A stretch of 64,000 nucleotides of DNA from positions 3,871-67,870 of the forward strand of contig DKCH01000021.1 of assembly GCA_002449135.1 (NCBI GenBank), in the 5' to 3' direction. A model generated the notes under the pieces. It did no database searches, had not been told where the DNA came from, and saw only the letters and a program-made list of their open reading frames with translations. Positions 35,520 through 44,943 of the stretch are shown here, piece by piece. How positions within the stretch are numbered: position 1 is the stretch's first letter; each line of letters begins with the position of its first letter. The translations under genes and the position numbers were made by a program. This DNA is from Caryophanales bacterium UBA6879 (GTDB lineage Bacteria > Bacillota_I > Bacilli_A > RFN20 > CAG-288).

Positions 35520-37706
35520 ATGAAAAAATTAATGAATAAATTAAAAATTACAAGTATATTAATGCTTGTTTTAGGCTTAGGTGGTGCTGCTGCATTATTA
35601 CTCACTTATTTTTTTGTAAATTTTGATAGTAGTCTTACTCAATTATTTGTAATTATTGGTGCTTCTTTATCTGCTTTTGTAGGTATAATTTACTTTTTTA
35701 TTTTCCTTATTCAAGCTAGTAAAATAGAAAAAGAAAGACACTTAACAAATTTAAATGCCGCAGATATTGTTGGTTCAGATGTTGGAGCCGCTTATGATTT
35801 TGGTCAAATAGGTCTTGTAGTTGTGGATTCAAATGGAATTATTTTATGGGTAAACAATTTCCTTGCTGACCGTGGAATTAACTTAGTTGATTCTCCTATT
35901 GGTGATTTTTCACCTAAATTATTAGCTGCCTTTGAAAAAGCTCATAGTAATCAAATTTTTAATGTTAAAAATAGTTCTACTAAAATTAATGAATTAATCG
36001 AAGATGATGATATTGCTAAAGATCCATATACTTTTATTAAGGATGGTAAATATTATAATTTTAAGTTTATTTCTGATGCTAATTTATTTGTTTTAAAAGA
36101 TACTACAACCTATGACACTGAATTAAAAACAACCAAAGAAAATAGACCAGTGTTTGGTTATATTAATTTAGATAATTATGATGATATTCCTTCTAAAGAT
36201 GAAATTGCTAAAGCTCAATTAGAAACAAGCATTAAATCAAAAATCAATGAATTTTCAAAAAAATATAACACTTTTGTTAAACTAATTAGACCTGATTTTT
36301 ACTTCATAATTCTCGCTTATAAAGATTTTGTAAAAATGAGAAATGATGATTTTTATATTATTAATCAAATTGCAGATTCTTATCATTCTATTGGCTTAAC
36401 TTGTTCCTTAGGTTTTGGCTATGGATTCTTAGATTTTTTAAGAGTTGCTCAACAAGCTAGCGATGCTTTAGATATGGCTTTAACTAGAGGTGGTAACCAA
36501 TGTGTTGTTTTCCCATTTGGCGAACAAATGCAATTCTTTGCTGGTGCTAATACTGAATCTAAAGGTGAAACTAGTAAAGTTAAAATTCTTTCTTATGTTA
36601 AAGCCTTACAAACTAATATTGCACAGGCTTCAAACATTTTAATTGTTCCCCATCGTTATGCAGATTTAGATGCAATTGGTGCCTGTTTAGGTGTTTATTA
36701 TATTGCTAAATCTTGTTATTTAAAATTTGAAGGTGGAAAAAATCCTGATGGAACTGAAAAGACTGAACCTAATCACAAAATAAATATATGCTATGATAAA
36801 GGCTTAGTAGAATCTAATACTGATATGGCAGTAAGAACTACATTATCTACTGATTTTATTTCTAAAGTATTTGTAAATAATGATGAAGCCTTAAAACTTA
36901 AAAAACCTGGTGAAACATTAATTATTATGGTTGATCATAATTCAGTTAATCAATCCATATATGCAGATTTAATAAATGAAAATCACGATAAAATAGTCGT
37001 TATTGATCACCACAGGAAACAAGATAATTCAGTTAAAAAACCTGCTTTCGATCATGTTGATTCCGCTGCTAGTTCCACTTGTGAAATGTTAGCTTTATAT
37101 ATTGACTCTTTCGATTTTAATATTTATTTAACAAAAGAAGCTGCTACATTCATGCTAGCTGGTATTTATCTTGATACTTATAGTTTCAAGCAAAAAACAA
37201 GGGTCTTTACATATGAAGCAGCAATTATTTTAGTAAGATTAGGAGCTGATGAAGATAAAGCTAGAAATTTCTTAAAAGAAAATTATGAGCATTTCTTATT
37301 AAAAGCTAAGATAATGTCAAATGTTAAAACATATTCATATGGTGTTTTAATTGCCTGTGCTGAAGATGATGAGTTTGTTGATCAAGCTTTACTTGCTTCT
37401 ATTTGTCAATCATTAAAAGACATTGAATCAACAAAGGTTGCTTTTGCAATAGGTAGAACAAAAGAAACGGTTGTTGGAATCTCAGCTAGATCAAACGGCT
37501 TAATAAACTGTGAAACATTAATGCGAAAACTAAATGGTGGAGGTCACTTTGCCATGGCTGCTACTCAATTACAAAACTGCTTACATGTTAAAGAAGCTTA
37601 TGATAAATTAACACATATTTTAGATGAGTATTTAGATCAAGCTACTGCAAAAACTAGCGTGTTAGAAAATAATAATGAACAAAAGGAGGAAAAAGAAAAT
37701 TTATGA
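35520..37706 (+). CDS. gdpP: Cyclic-di-AMP phosphodiesterase GdpP
   Basis: The 728-residue membrane enzyme degrades c-di-AMP. Two membrane helices (about 10-32 and 40-62) are followed by a PAS-like region (FGQIGLVVVDSNGIILWVNN), a degenerate GGDEF domain, and DHH/DHHA1 phosphodiesterase domains with PHRYADLDAIGA, VDHN, D496-H-H498 and GGGH at 673-676. I use ATG 35520, since AGAGGTG (35507-35513) is its ribosome binding site and includes the upstream GTG. It overlaps rplI by 4 bases. Confidence 0.95.
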   Translation: MKKLMNKLKITSILMLVLGLGGAAALLLTYFFVNFDSSLTQLFVIIGASLSAFVGIIYFFIFLIQASKIEKERHLTNLNAADIVGSDVGAAYDFGQIGLVVVDSNGIILWVNNFLADRGINLVDSPIGDFSPKLLAAFEKAHSNQIFNVKNSSTKINELIEDDDIAKDPYTFIKDGKYYNFKFISDANLFVLKDTTTYDTELKTTKENRPVFGYINLDNYDDIPSKDEIAKAQLETSIKSKINEFSKKYNTFVKLIRPDFYFIILAYKDFVKMRNDDFYIINQIADSYHSIGLTCSLGFGYGFLDFLRVAQQASDALDMALTRGGNQCVVFPFGEQMQFFAGANTESKGETSKVKILSYVKALQTNIAQASNILIVPHRYADLDAIGACLGVYYIAKSCYLKFEGGKNPDGTEKTEPNHKINICYDKGLVESNTDMAVRTTLSTDFISKVFVNNDEALKLKKPGETLIIMVDHNSVNQSIYADLINENHDKIVVIDHHRKQDNSVKKPAFDHVDSAASSTCEMLALYIDSFDFNIYLTKEAATFMLAGIYLDTYSFKQKTRVFTYEAAIILVRLGADEDKARNFLKENYEHFLLKAKIMSNVKTYSYGVLIACAEDDEFVDQALLASICQSLKDIESTKVAFAIGRTKETVVGISARSNGLINCETLMRKLNGGGHFAMAATQLQNCLHVKEAYDKLTHILDEYLDQATAKTSVLENNNEQKEEKENL

Positions 37707-38158
37707 AAGTCTTATTAATTAAAGATTTAAAAAATGTCGGTAAAAAAGGAGAAATTAAAGAAATTAGTGATGGTTATGGTGCTAACTTTGTAATTCCACA
37801 AGGATATGGCAAATTACTTACTGATTCTGTAGTTGGTGAATATAATGCCTCTTTAAAAAAACAAGCTGAAATAGAAGCCTTAAATAAACAAAAATCAATT
37901 GAATTAGCCAAAAAACTATCTTCTATTGTTGTTGAATTTAAAGCGAAAGTTGGTAAACAAGGTCAAATGATTGGTAATGTATCTACTAAAGCCGTAGTTG
38001 AAAAGCTTAAAAAAGACTACGATATTTCTCTAGATAAAAGAAAATTTATTGATAAATATCCTTTAAATGCTTTTGGTGTTACAAAATTAAGAATTGAACT
38101 TTTTAAAGATGTTATTGGTACTGTTACTATTAAAGTAGTTGAAGAAAAAGGAGAATAA
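37703..38158 (+). CDS. rplI: 50S ribosomal protein L9
   Basis: The 151-residue protein MKVLLIKDLKNVGKKGEIKE, with DGYGANFVIPQGYGK, is canonical L9 with the long connecting helix and the C-terminal RNA-binding domain. It is translationally coupled to gdpP and followed by dnaB, the typical Firmicute order. Confidence 0.97.
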   Translation: MKVLLIKDLKNVGKKGEIKEISDGYGANFVIPQGYGKLLTDSVVGEYNASLKKQAEIEALNKQKSIELAKKLSSIVVEFKAKVGKQGQMIGNVSTKAVVEKLKKDYDISLDKRKFIDKYPLNAFGVTKLRIELFKDVIGTVTIKVVEEKGE

Positions 38159-38159
38159 G

Positions 38160-39626
38160 ATGGATGTTGGGCTTTTAGAATCTGAAAAAGCACTTCTTTC
38201 TGGTTGCATACAAAGCAAAGATATTTTTTACAAAGTAAATAACCGCTTGCAACCTAGTGACTTTTCTAGTCCTTATAATCAATTGATCTATCAAGAACTT
38301 ATTAATCTTCGTAACGATACTGGATTTGCTGATTTAGCCACTCTTATAGACTATTTAAATAGAAAAAAAGAATTAGGAAAAGTTGGTGGCGCTAACTATT
38401 TAACAGAACTTATTACTAATTATACTTTAGTACTTGATGAAGTTGATTATTATTTAAATACTGTAATTGACGCTTCATTATTAAGAACATTTTTTAATGA
38501 ATTAGATAATATTAAAAAAGATTATGAACTACAACCAATAGAAGACATTCCTGATTTTATTGGTTCAGCCGAAAAAAGAATATTAAATATTACTTCCAAA
38601 AGAAGAGTTGCTGACTTTAGAAATACAAACGATATATTCCAATCGTTACGCAAAAAACTTTCTGATGATTTGAAATTCAAAAAAGAAAATAACATTAAAG
38701 AAATCTATCTTTCTGGCTATTCTTCTGGCTATGAAGATATTGATCATCTTACAAGGGGATTTATTCCTGGAACTTTAATAATACTTGCTGCTCGTCCTGG
38801 TGTTGGAAAAACCGCTTTAGCTTTAAACTTTGCTCACCGTATGGCCAAAGCCAATAGAACTGTTGGTATTTTCTCTTTAGAAATGTCTGCGGAAGATATT
38901 TTAAAACGTATTTTGTGTATGGAATCAAAAATGCCGGAATATAAAATCGATATGTTGCTTTCTAATGATGATCCATATTCTAATAATAATAGTCAAGAAC
39001 AGGAAGCTTTAAATGATGCTATTAGTGTTGTTTCTCATGAAAAATTATTTATTGACGATAATTCTAATGTTAAAGTTAAAGAATTAATAAGTCAAACTCG
39101 TAAATTAAAAATGAGACATCCTGATTTATCTTTAGTAGTAATTGATTATTTAGGTTTGATAAAAGGTGATAAAAATTACAATTCCACTTCAAATAACTTA
39201 TTAGTCTCAGATATTACTAGAGACTTAAAGATCATGTCTAAAGATTTAAATGTTCCAGTCTTATTGCTTTGCCAGCTTTCACGTGGTGTTGAATTTAGAG
39301 ATGGTCATCGTCCTCAACTAGCTGACTTACGTGATTCCGGTTCTATTGAGCAAGACGCTGATCAAGTATTCTTTATTTATCGTGAAGATTACTATGCTAA
39401 AAACGATCAAAGCAAAAATAAAGATGATAAAAAACCTCAATTTAAGGAAAATAACACTCAACAAGATTTAACAATAAATAAAGATGTAGCCCCTACTACT
39501 TTAATTTTGGCAAAAAATAGAAGAGGGAAAACAGATGATATCAATATGACTTTTTATAAAAAATATTATCGTTTTGAATCAGTTGTTGCTGACCCTAATT
39601 CTCTTCCTCCTGAACCTACAAACTAA
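38160..39626 (+). CDS. dnaB: Replicative DNA helicase
   Basis: The 488-residue hexameric helicase has an N-terminal DnaB domain (ESEKALLSGCIQ...), RPGVGKT Walker A (212-218), VVIDYLGLI Walker B, QLSRGVEFR and DLRDSGSIEQDADQVFFIYRED. I use ATG 38160, with AAAAGGAGAATAAG just before it; a TTG-initiated frame from 38139 would overlap rplI and swallow the ribosome binding site. A linker rich in Asn/Lys/Asp interrupts the region after YYAKNDQSKN. Confidence 0.95.
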   Translation: MDVGLLESEKALLSGCIQSKDIFYKVNNRLQPSDFSSPYNQLIYQELINLRNDTGFADLATLIDYLNRKKELGKVGGANYLTELITNYTLVLDEVDYYLNTVIDASLLRTFFNELDNIKKDYELQPIEDIPDFIGSAEKRILNITSKRRVADFRNTNDIFQSLRKKLSDDLKFKKENNIKEIYLSGYSSGYEDIDHLTRGFIPGTLIILAARPGVGKTALALNFAHRMAKANRTVGIFSLEMSAEDILKRILCMESKMPEYKIDMLLSNDDPYSNNNSQEQEALNDAISVVSHEKLFIDDNSNVKVKELISQTRKLKMRHPDLSLVVIDYLGLIKGDKNYNSTSNNLLVSDITRDLKIMSKDLNVPVLLLCQLSRGVEFRDGHRPQLADLRDSGSIEQDADQVFFIYREDYYAKNDQSKNKDDKKPQFKENNTQQDLTINKDVAPTTLILAKNRRGKTDDINMTFYKKYYRFESVVADPNSLPPEPTN

Positions 39627-40423
39627 TGAAATATACTGTAATTTCTTCTTCCTCAAAAGGAAACTGTACTTTAATATCTAGTAAGCAAACTAATATTTTA
39701 ATTGATTTTGGTTGTTCAAGAAAAAAAGTAATACGTGGTTTAAAATATGCAAATATTTTACCAAGCGACTTTAATGAAAATTCAAGAACACTTGATCCTT
39801 TTAAAGATATTTCTGCTCTTTTAATTACTCACTCTCATATAGATCATATTGCTAATATCAAGTATATTAACCAAGATAAATATGTTTGTTCACCTTTAGT
39901 TTTAGATACTGCTTTAAAATCTAATCAGTATCTAGAATTTTATATTCCTTATAAAATTTTTGATTTAACTATTATTCCATTACCTTTAAGTCATGATAAA
40001 CCTAATACTACTGGCTTTTTAATTAAAGACGATCATTCTTCTTTAGTTTATATTACTGATACTGGTTATATTAAAGATAAAGTTTTAGACCTAATAAAAG
40101 ATGCAAACTATTATATCTTTGAATCTAATCACGATACTAAAATGCTTTATACTTCTAATAGAGATGCTTTATTAATATCAAGAATCCATTCAGATAAAGG
40201 ACATTTAGATAATATTGCAAGTGCTACTTATTTAGCTGATTTAATTGGACCACACACTAAAGAAATAACATTAGCTCACCTTTCAGAAGAGTGCAATTCT
40301 CCAGAAGTTGCTTTAGAAACATTACATAAGGTTTTTCTTGATAAACTTGGTGAAATTCCATCAAACATTAAAATAAGAACGGCTGATACACCTGAAGAAT
40401 TTACACAAGGTGGAGATTTATGA
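39626..40423 (+). CDS. walJ: WalJ/YycJ-type metallo-beta-lactamase fold hydrolase
   Basis: The 265-residue protein begins YTVISSSSKGNCTLI, the WalJ start, and has the metal motif H69-S-H71-I-D73-H74. The fold is a ribonuclease Z-like metallohydrolase. In Firmicutes WalJ belongs to the WalRK region and was linked to DNA replication or repair coordination. Here it starts directly at the end of dnaB and overlaps rlmH by 4 bases; walRK is not in the window. Confidence 0.92.
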   Translation: MKYTVISSSSKGNCTLISSKQTNILIDFGCSRKKVIRGLKYANILPSDFNENSRTLDPFKDISALLITHSHIDHIANIKYINQDKYVCSPLVLDTALKSNQYLEFYIPYKIFDLTIIPLPLSHDKPNTTGFLIKDDHSSLVYITDTGYIKDKVLDLIKDANYYIFESNHDTKMLYTSNRDALLISRIHSDKGHLDNIASATYLADLIGPHTKEITLAHLSEECNSPEVALETLHKVFLDKLGEIPSNIKIRTADTPEEFTQGGDL

Positions 40424-40890
40424 AAATCACTTTTATATTAGTCGGTAAGGTAAAAGAAGACTTTTTAAAAAAAGCCTATTTAGAATATCAAAAAAGACTT
40501 TCAAAGTACGCCATAATAAACATAGAATATGTTGAAGAAGAAAAAATAAATAATCCTAGTTTAATAAACAAAGGATTAGAAGAAGAAGGAAAAAGAATCC
40601 TTAGTATTATCAAAGATAATAGTTTTGTCTATCTAATTGATTTACATGGAAAAGAATTAGACTCCATAGAATTTGCAAAAAACTTAGAAAAAAACATCTC
40701 AATTTCAAACAATCAACTTTATTTTGTAGTTGGCTCATCATATGGTTTAGGTGAAAATATTAGAAAAAGAGCTAACTTTGCTATTTCACTAGGAAAACTT
40801 ACCACTACTCATCCTTTAGCCTTGTTACTTACTTTAGAACAAGTTTATAGAGCTTTTAAAATCAATAACAAAGAAATTTATCATAAATAA
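40420..40890 (+). CDS. rlmH: 23S rRNA (pseudouridine1915-N3)-methyltransferase RlmH
   Basis: The 156-residue SPOUT enzyme begins MKITFILVGKVKEDFLKKAY, has IDLHGKELDS, FVVGSSYGLGENI and the C-terminal block LTTTHPLALLLTLEQVYRAFKI with YHK. It methylates position 1915 of 23S rRNA. Last gene of the gdpP block, next to a tRNA gene on the other strand. Confidence 0.97.
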   Translation: MKITFILVGKVKEDFLKKAYLEYQKRLSKYAIINIEYVEEEKINNPSLINKGLEEEGKRILSIIKDNSFVYLIDLHGKELDSIEFAKNLEKNISISNNQLYFVVGSSYGLGENIRKRANFAISLGKLTTTHPLALLLTLEQVYRAFKINNKEIYHK

Positions 40891-40913
40891 AAATGTGCTT
40901 AGTAAAACACATT
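40884..40913 (-). terminator. Terminator after tRNA-Gln
   Basis: On the minus strand AATGTG (40913-40908) pairs with CACATT (40897-40892), followed by TTTTATTTA. A short 6-bp stem with a 10-base loop; modest confidence. Confidence 0.55.
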
Positions 40914-40928
40914 ATAAATCTAATTAAA

Positions 40929-41003
40929 TGGCTGGAGTAGCTGGATTCGAACCAGCGCATGACAGATTCAGAGTCTGTTGTCTTACCGCTTGACGATACT
41001 CCA
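40929..41003 (-). tRNA. tRNA-Gln, anticodon CUG
   Basis: The minus strand folds as a cloverleaf: acceptor TGGAGTA/TACTCCA with encoded GCCA, anticodon stem ACAGA/TCTGT with loop CTCTGAA, so the anticodon is CTG, and T-arm with GGTTCGAATCC. The opening pair T-A is the usual Gln identity. It decodes CAG. Confidence 0.93.
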
Positions 41004-41046
41004 AGCTTTTTAATTATATCATACTAAATTATTTGAATTTAAACTT

Positions 41047-41865
41047 TCAATGGCCTTTTTTGGAAAGAGAAGCCCTAATAGCTGTTTGATCAATAATTAG
41101 TTTAACAATATTTTCTAAAGTTGAATTTGCCGAGTAATCTGCTTTACAAATATAATTTACACGATCATCATTTAAAAGAGAAATAACTTTATCTTTACAA
41201 CCACTTGGATAAACTGCAATTGAGGTTCCTCCATTTTTCTTGCCTAATATCATAGCTGGAATATCTGTCATTCCATCCCCTAAATAAACCATATTTGAGT
41301 AAGGAATTCTTCTTTTCTTAGTTTTTGCATTAATATCAAAATCATTGGTTTCATCAATAACACCTTTAGATATTCTAAAGAAATATTGAGTTTTTTGAGT
41401 ATAATTAATGGCAAACGCGGGCCAACAAGCTTCTTTAGTTTTATTATCAAAAACAAAAGAGCAACCATAAATCTTTTTAAATTTATTAGCAATAGAACTT
41501 CCTTCTATAATTTCTTTAGTTCCAGACGAAATAATATAATGCTCAACCTTAATGCCTTTAGAATTACCATAGTTGTTAATCCTATCAAACCAAGTTGTAA
41601 CCCCATTATAATATTTAATATCTTTACCACAATTATTTAAAAATTCTCTTGTTAGTGGTATATTTTTTTCTTTGCATTTAGCAATCATCATATACATATA
41701 TGAAAGAATTCTTTCTACAGTATATTTTTTAGAGAATTTTTCTGTTTCACCCCAAAATTCTTCACTAGTAAGTCCTAAAGAAGGAATAAAGGAATAATTT
41801 TGCATATCGGTAGTACAAAGTGTTTTATCAAAATCATACATTAAGGCAAGGATACTTTTAGACAT
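41047..41865 (-). CDS. HAD family phosphatase
   Basis: The 272-residue protein has motif I MYDFDKTLCTTDMQNYSF with the catalytic pair D11 and D13, IISSGT as motif II, and YLGDGMTDIPAMILG as motif IV. A helical cap lies between motifs I and II. The arrangement resembles phosphoserine-phosphatase-like HADs. A strong AGGAGGT precedes the ATG. Single gene; the substrate is unknown. Confidence 0.85.
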   Translation of the reverse strand: MSKSILALMYDFDKTLCTTDMQNYSFIPSLGLTSEEFWGETEKFSKKYTVERILSYMYMMIAKCKEKNIPLTREFLNNCGKDIKYYNGVTTWFDRINNYGNSKGIKVEHYIISSGTKEIIEGSSIANKFKKIYGCSFVFDNKTKEACWPAFAINYTQKTQYFFRISKGVIDETNDFDINAKTKKRRIPYSNMVYLGDGMTDIPAMILGKKNGGTSIAVYPSGCKDKVISLLNDDRVNYICKADYSANSTLENIVKLIIDQTAIRASLSKKGH

Positions 41866-41913
41866 AATCTACCTCCTAAGTATATTCTACTAAAAAATCA
41901 ATAAATGTCGATA

Positions 41914-42585
41914 CTAAAGGGCTATTTTAGAATAGTAATCTAATGGATTATCATGTGAAATAACTAAGATATCTATTTTTTTTGCTTGTCCTTTTAATAA
42001 AATTTTATATGCATTTTTTAAAGAAGAACCTGTTGTGATAACATCATCAACTAATAAGATTCTTTGATTTTTAATTAAATGTAAATCTTTAAATTTAAAA
42101 GCTATTTTATATCTTGTTTCACGATTTGATTTCTTTTGTTCCTGTTCATTTTCTTTTTCTAAAACATCTAAGATTTCTAGATTTAAAGGTTTAAAAATTT
42201 CCAATAAATGATTAAACCCTCTATCTTGTATTTTTTTTAAATTTGAAGGAACTAAAACTATCTTATATTTATGAAATCTAATTTTCAAAAATGGTAAATA
42301 ATATAATAAAAACAAATCCTTTAATTCATAATCATAATTTTCTTTATATTGAATAATTAGCGCTCTAATTTCTTCATTATAAGGTGCTAAGGAATATAAA
42401 TTTGTGCCTAAAAACTTAATTTTTTCCATTTTAAATTTTAATTTTTTAAAACATTTAGGACAAAGTAAATGTGTTTTATTAAAAAATGAATTAAAGGTAT
42501 TCGGATAAAAATTATTAAAGCACAATTTACAAACCGGCTTTGAGGTTAGATCTTCTAATTTCATTAATAGCTTCATAAATTGCAT
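41914..42585 (-). CDS. comFC: ComFC-like phosphoribosyltransferase-fold protein
   Basis: The 223-residue protein has an N-terminal zinc finger (C19, C22, C42, C45) and a C-terminal type I phosphoribosyltransferase loop ILLVDDVITTGSSLKNA. KKIQDRGFNHL is the ComFC/GntX block. It supports DNA uptake during transformation, in complex with ComFA. The start lies 59 bases inside comFA with AGGAG about 12 bases before it. Both are co-transcribed. Confidence 0.92.
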   Translation of the reverse strand: MQFMKLLMKLEDLTSKPVCKLCFNNFYPNTFNSFFNKTHLLCPKCFKKLKFKMEKIKFLGTNLYSLAPYNEEIRALIIQYKENYDYELKDLFLLYYLPFLKIRFHKYKIVLVPSNLKKIQDRGFNHLLEIFKPLNLEILDVLEKENEQEQKKSNRETRYKIAFKFKDLHLIKNQRILLVDDVITTGSSLKNAYKILLKGQAKKIDILVISHDNPLDYYSKIAL

Positions 42586-43672
42586 TTGTTTGATATTCTC
42601 CTAAAAAATAGCAGTGACCAGTAGGTGCATCTTTTTTTCTACCAACTCTTCCAGCAATTTGTATAAGACCTTCCTTAGTATATAAATCATGATTAGCCAT
42701 ATACACAATAACTTGTAAATTCTTAACAGTTACACCTCTTTCCAAAATTGCTGTAGTAATTAAATAGGAATATTTATTATTTTTAAAATCTTCAATAATT
42801 TTATTTCTTTCATTTTTTAAAGAATGCACAAATTCACCATTTTTATAAATTCTTTTAACTATAGGAAATATCGTTTCTCCAATTAAAATTGTAGGAACAA
42901 AAATAAAAAGTTGTTTATTATCACTTATTAATTTTTTCATTAAAAAAAGCAAACTAACTAATAAAGAAACTTTCTTTTTATAAAAAAATGGAACAGGTAA
43001 TTTATGATGATGATAACGCTCGAAAATTTCATAAACCTTACCATTTTTTTGAAAATAATTGATTTCCTCTTTACTAGGAGTTGCACTTAAATATATCAAG
43101 CTTCCTTTTGAACTATTTTGTAAAAAATATTCTAGCATTGAATTATTTTTAAAAGGAAATGCATCAATTTCATCAATAATTAATAAGTCAAAATATTTAT
43201 TAAATCGATAAAGTTGATGCGTAGTTAAAATAGTAATATCTCCTTTTAAATCAGAGGTATGATTTTGATATAAACTTATAGTTTTAGCTTTAGGAAAAGC
43301 ATTTTTTATTCTTGGATATAAATCTATAACAACATCTTTTCTTGGGATAGCAAAACCAACAGAGCATCCTCTTTGCAAAAAATTCGCAATAGAATAATAA
43401 ACTAACTCAGTCTTACCAGCTCCGGTAACTGCATAAACTAATACTTTTTCTTTTTTTAATGCTGAAGATAAAATTTTCCTAGCGATTTCATCTTGTACTT
43501 TAGAAAGTCTATAGTCAATTTCTAACTTAATTTCGTCCTTGGTTGAAATAGTAAAATTAGAAACTTTTTCTCCATTAAAACTTATACATTTTCTACAATA
43601 ATATTTATTATCTTTCTTTCCAAAGTATTTTAATTCAGTATTTCCACATTTTTCACATTTAATATTCATCAC
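42527..43672 (-). CDS. comFA: ComFA-like DNA helicase/translocase
   Basis: The 381-residue superfamily 2 ATPase has an N-terminal zinc finger (C6, C9, C26, C29), Walker A AVTGAGKTE, DEIDAFP as the DEAD-like box, LSATPSKE as motif III and QIAGRVGRK as motif VI. The DE(I/V)DAFP and zinc finger are ComFA traits. It pulls transforming ssDNA into the cytoplasm with ComFC. No ComEC or pilus gene is in this window. Confidence 0.94.
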   Translation of the reverse strand: MMNIKCEKCGNTELKYFGKKDNKYYCRKCISFNGEKVSNFTISTKDEIKLEIDYRLSKVQDEIARKILSSALKKEKVLVYAVTGAGKTELVYYSIANFLQRGCSVGFAIPRKDVVIDLYPRIKNAFPKAKTISLYQNHTSDLKGDITILTTHQLYRFNKYFDLLIIDEIDAFPFKNNSMLEYFLQNSSKGSLIYLSATPSKEEINYFQKNGKVYEIFERYHHHKLPVPFFYKKKVSLLVSLLFLMKKLISDNKQLFIFVPTILIGETIFPIVKRIYKNGEFVHSLKNERNKIIEDFKNNKYSYLITTAILERGVTVKNLQVIVYMANHDLYTKEGLIQIAGRVGRKKDAPTGHCYFLGEYQTNAIYEAINEIRRSNLKAGL

Positions 43673-43803
43673 TATAAATTGGTTATTTTTTTAACTCTTT
43701 TATAATTTATTTAAATAAAAGCGTTTACTTATATTAAAATCTTGCATTCGATTTTTTTAAAATGCTAATATATAAATGATTTTTTTAGGAGAATAGTATT
43801 AAC

Positions 43804-44943
43804 GTGGACCCTGACACATCACATTCGATAATTTTTACTGAAACTACCAATACTGTAAATTACAATACAGTATGGGGCATGCCTAGTTATGTATGTTGGA
43901 TACTTATTGCAGTCTTATTACTTATTTCTGGAATGTATTCAGCATGTGAAAATGCATATTCTAATTGTAATAAATACCATTTTAAAGCAATGGCAAGTAA
44001 AGGAAATGTTACTGCTAAAGTTATTACGCATTTAGTAGATTTTTTTGATAATACTTTAGTTACTGTTTTAATTGGAAATAATATTGTTCAAACTTTAATG
44101 TCTACTTTATCGGCTATTTTATTTTATAATTTATGCCAAATCTATAATTTAGGGGATGGCGTTGAAGCAATACTTTCAACAGTTGTCATGGCTTTTTTAG
44201 TCTATGTAATTTCTGATACTTGCCCTAAAATTTTATCTAAAGAAATTCCAAATAGAATGGCTTATATTTTAGCTTACCCAGTTTTAATTACAAATATCTT
44301 ACTTTATCCTGTTATCTTTATTTTTAAAGTTGTTTTAATATTAGTACATAAAATTTTCAAAATTAAAGATGAAAGCCTTTTAACAAAAGATGATTTACTT
44401 CATTCTGTAAATTTAGCAGTAAATCCTGAAGAAGAAAATTTAACTGATGGAGTACAAAAACAAGAAAAACTTTTTGAAAAAGATGAAAAAACCATAGTAA
44501 ATAATGTTTTTACCTATGATAGATTAAAAGTAAAAGATGTTTATACTCCATTTGAAAAAGTATTTAGTATAAATATTGATGATTTAGCTATCAACAAATT
44601 AAATTCAATCATTGTAAAAACTGATTTTTCACGTTTTCCAATTTATGAAGATGAAAAGAATAATATTATAGGGATTTTAGTTTTAAAAACATATTTCCAA
44701 GAATTTTCAAAAGATAATCATTTAGATGTTAGAAGTATTTTAGAACAACCAATTTTTATTGACTTAGAAGATCCTATTGATGAAGTCTTTGATGAATTAA
44801 ATGCCAATAAAGTACATTTAGGAATAGTAGCAGATAAAAATAATAAAATGATTGGAATCATAACAATGGAAGACATATTAGAAGAACTTGTTGATGATAT
44901 AGATGAAAAACCTGCTCATAAGTTAAAGTGGAGGTTAAAATAA
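43804..44943 (+). CDS. DUF21/CBS-domain membrane protein, first of a pair
   Basis: The 379-residue CNNM/hemolysin-C-like protein has a DUF21 membrane domain (about 28-190) followed by a CBS pair (about 245-360) with YDRLKVKDVYTPFEKV, DFSRFPIYEDEKN and TMEDILEELVDDIDE. The start is a GTG, with AGGAG 11 bases upstream. The family is linked to Mg2+ or other divalent metal export. It ends inside the start of a paralogous gene (TAATG). The usual C-terminal CorC_HlyC domain is absent or very short. Confidence 0.85.
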   Translation: MDPDTSHSIIFTETTNTVNYNTVWGMPSYVCWILIAVLLLISGMYSACENAYSNCNKYHFKAMASKGNVTAKVITHLVDFFDNTLVTVLIGNNIVQTLMSTLSAILFYNLCQIYNLGDGVEAILSTVVMAFLVYVISDTCPKILSKEIPNRMAYILAYPVLITNILLYPVIFIFKVVLILVHKIFKIKDESLLTKDDLLHSVNLAVNPEEENLTDGVQKQEKLFEKDEKTIVNNVFTYDRLKVKDVYTPFEKVFSINIDDLAINKLNSIIVKTDFSRFPIYEDEKNNIIGILVLKTYFQEFSKDNHLDVRSILEQPIFIDLEDPIDEVFDELNANKVHLGIVADKNNKMIGIITMEDILEELVDDIDEKPAHKLKWRLK

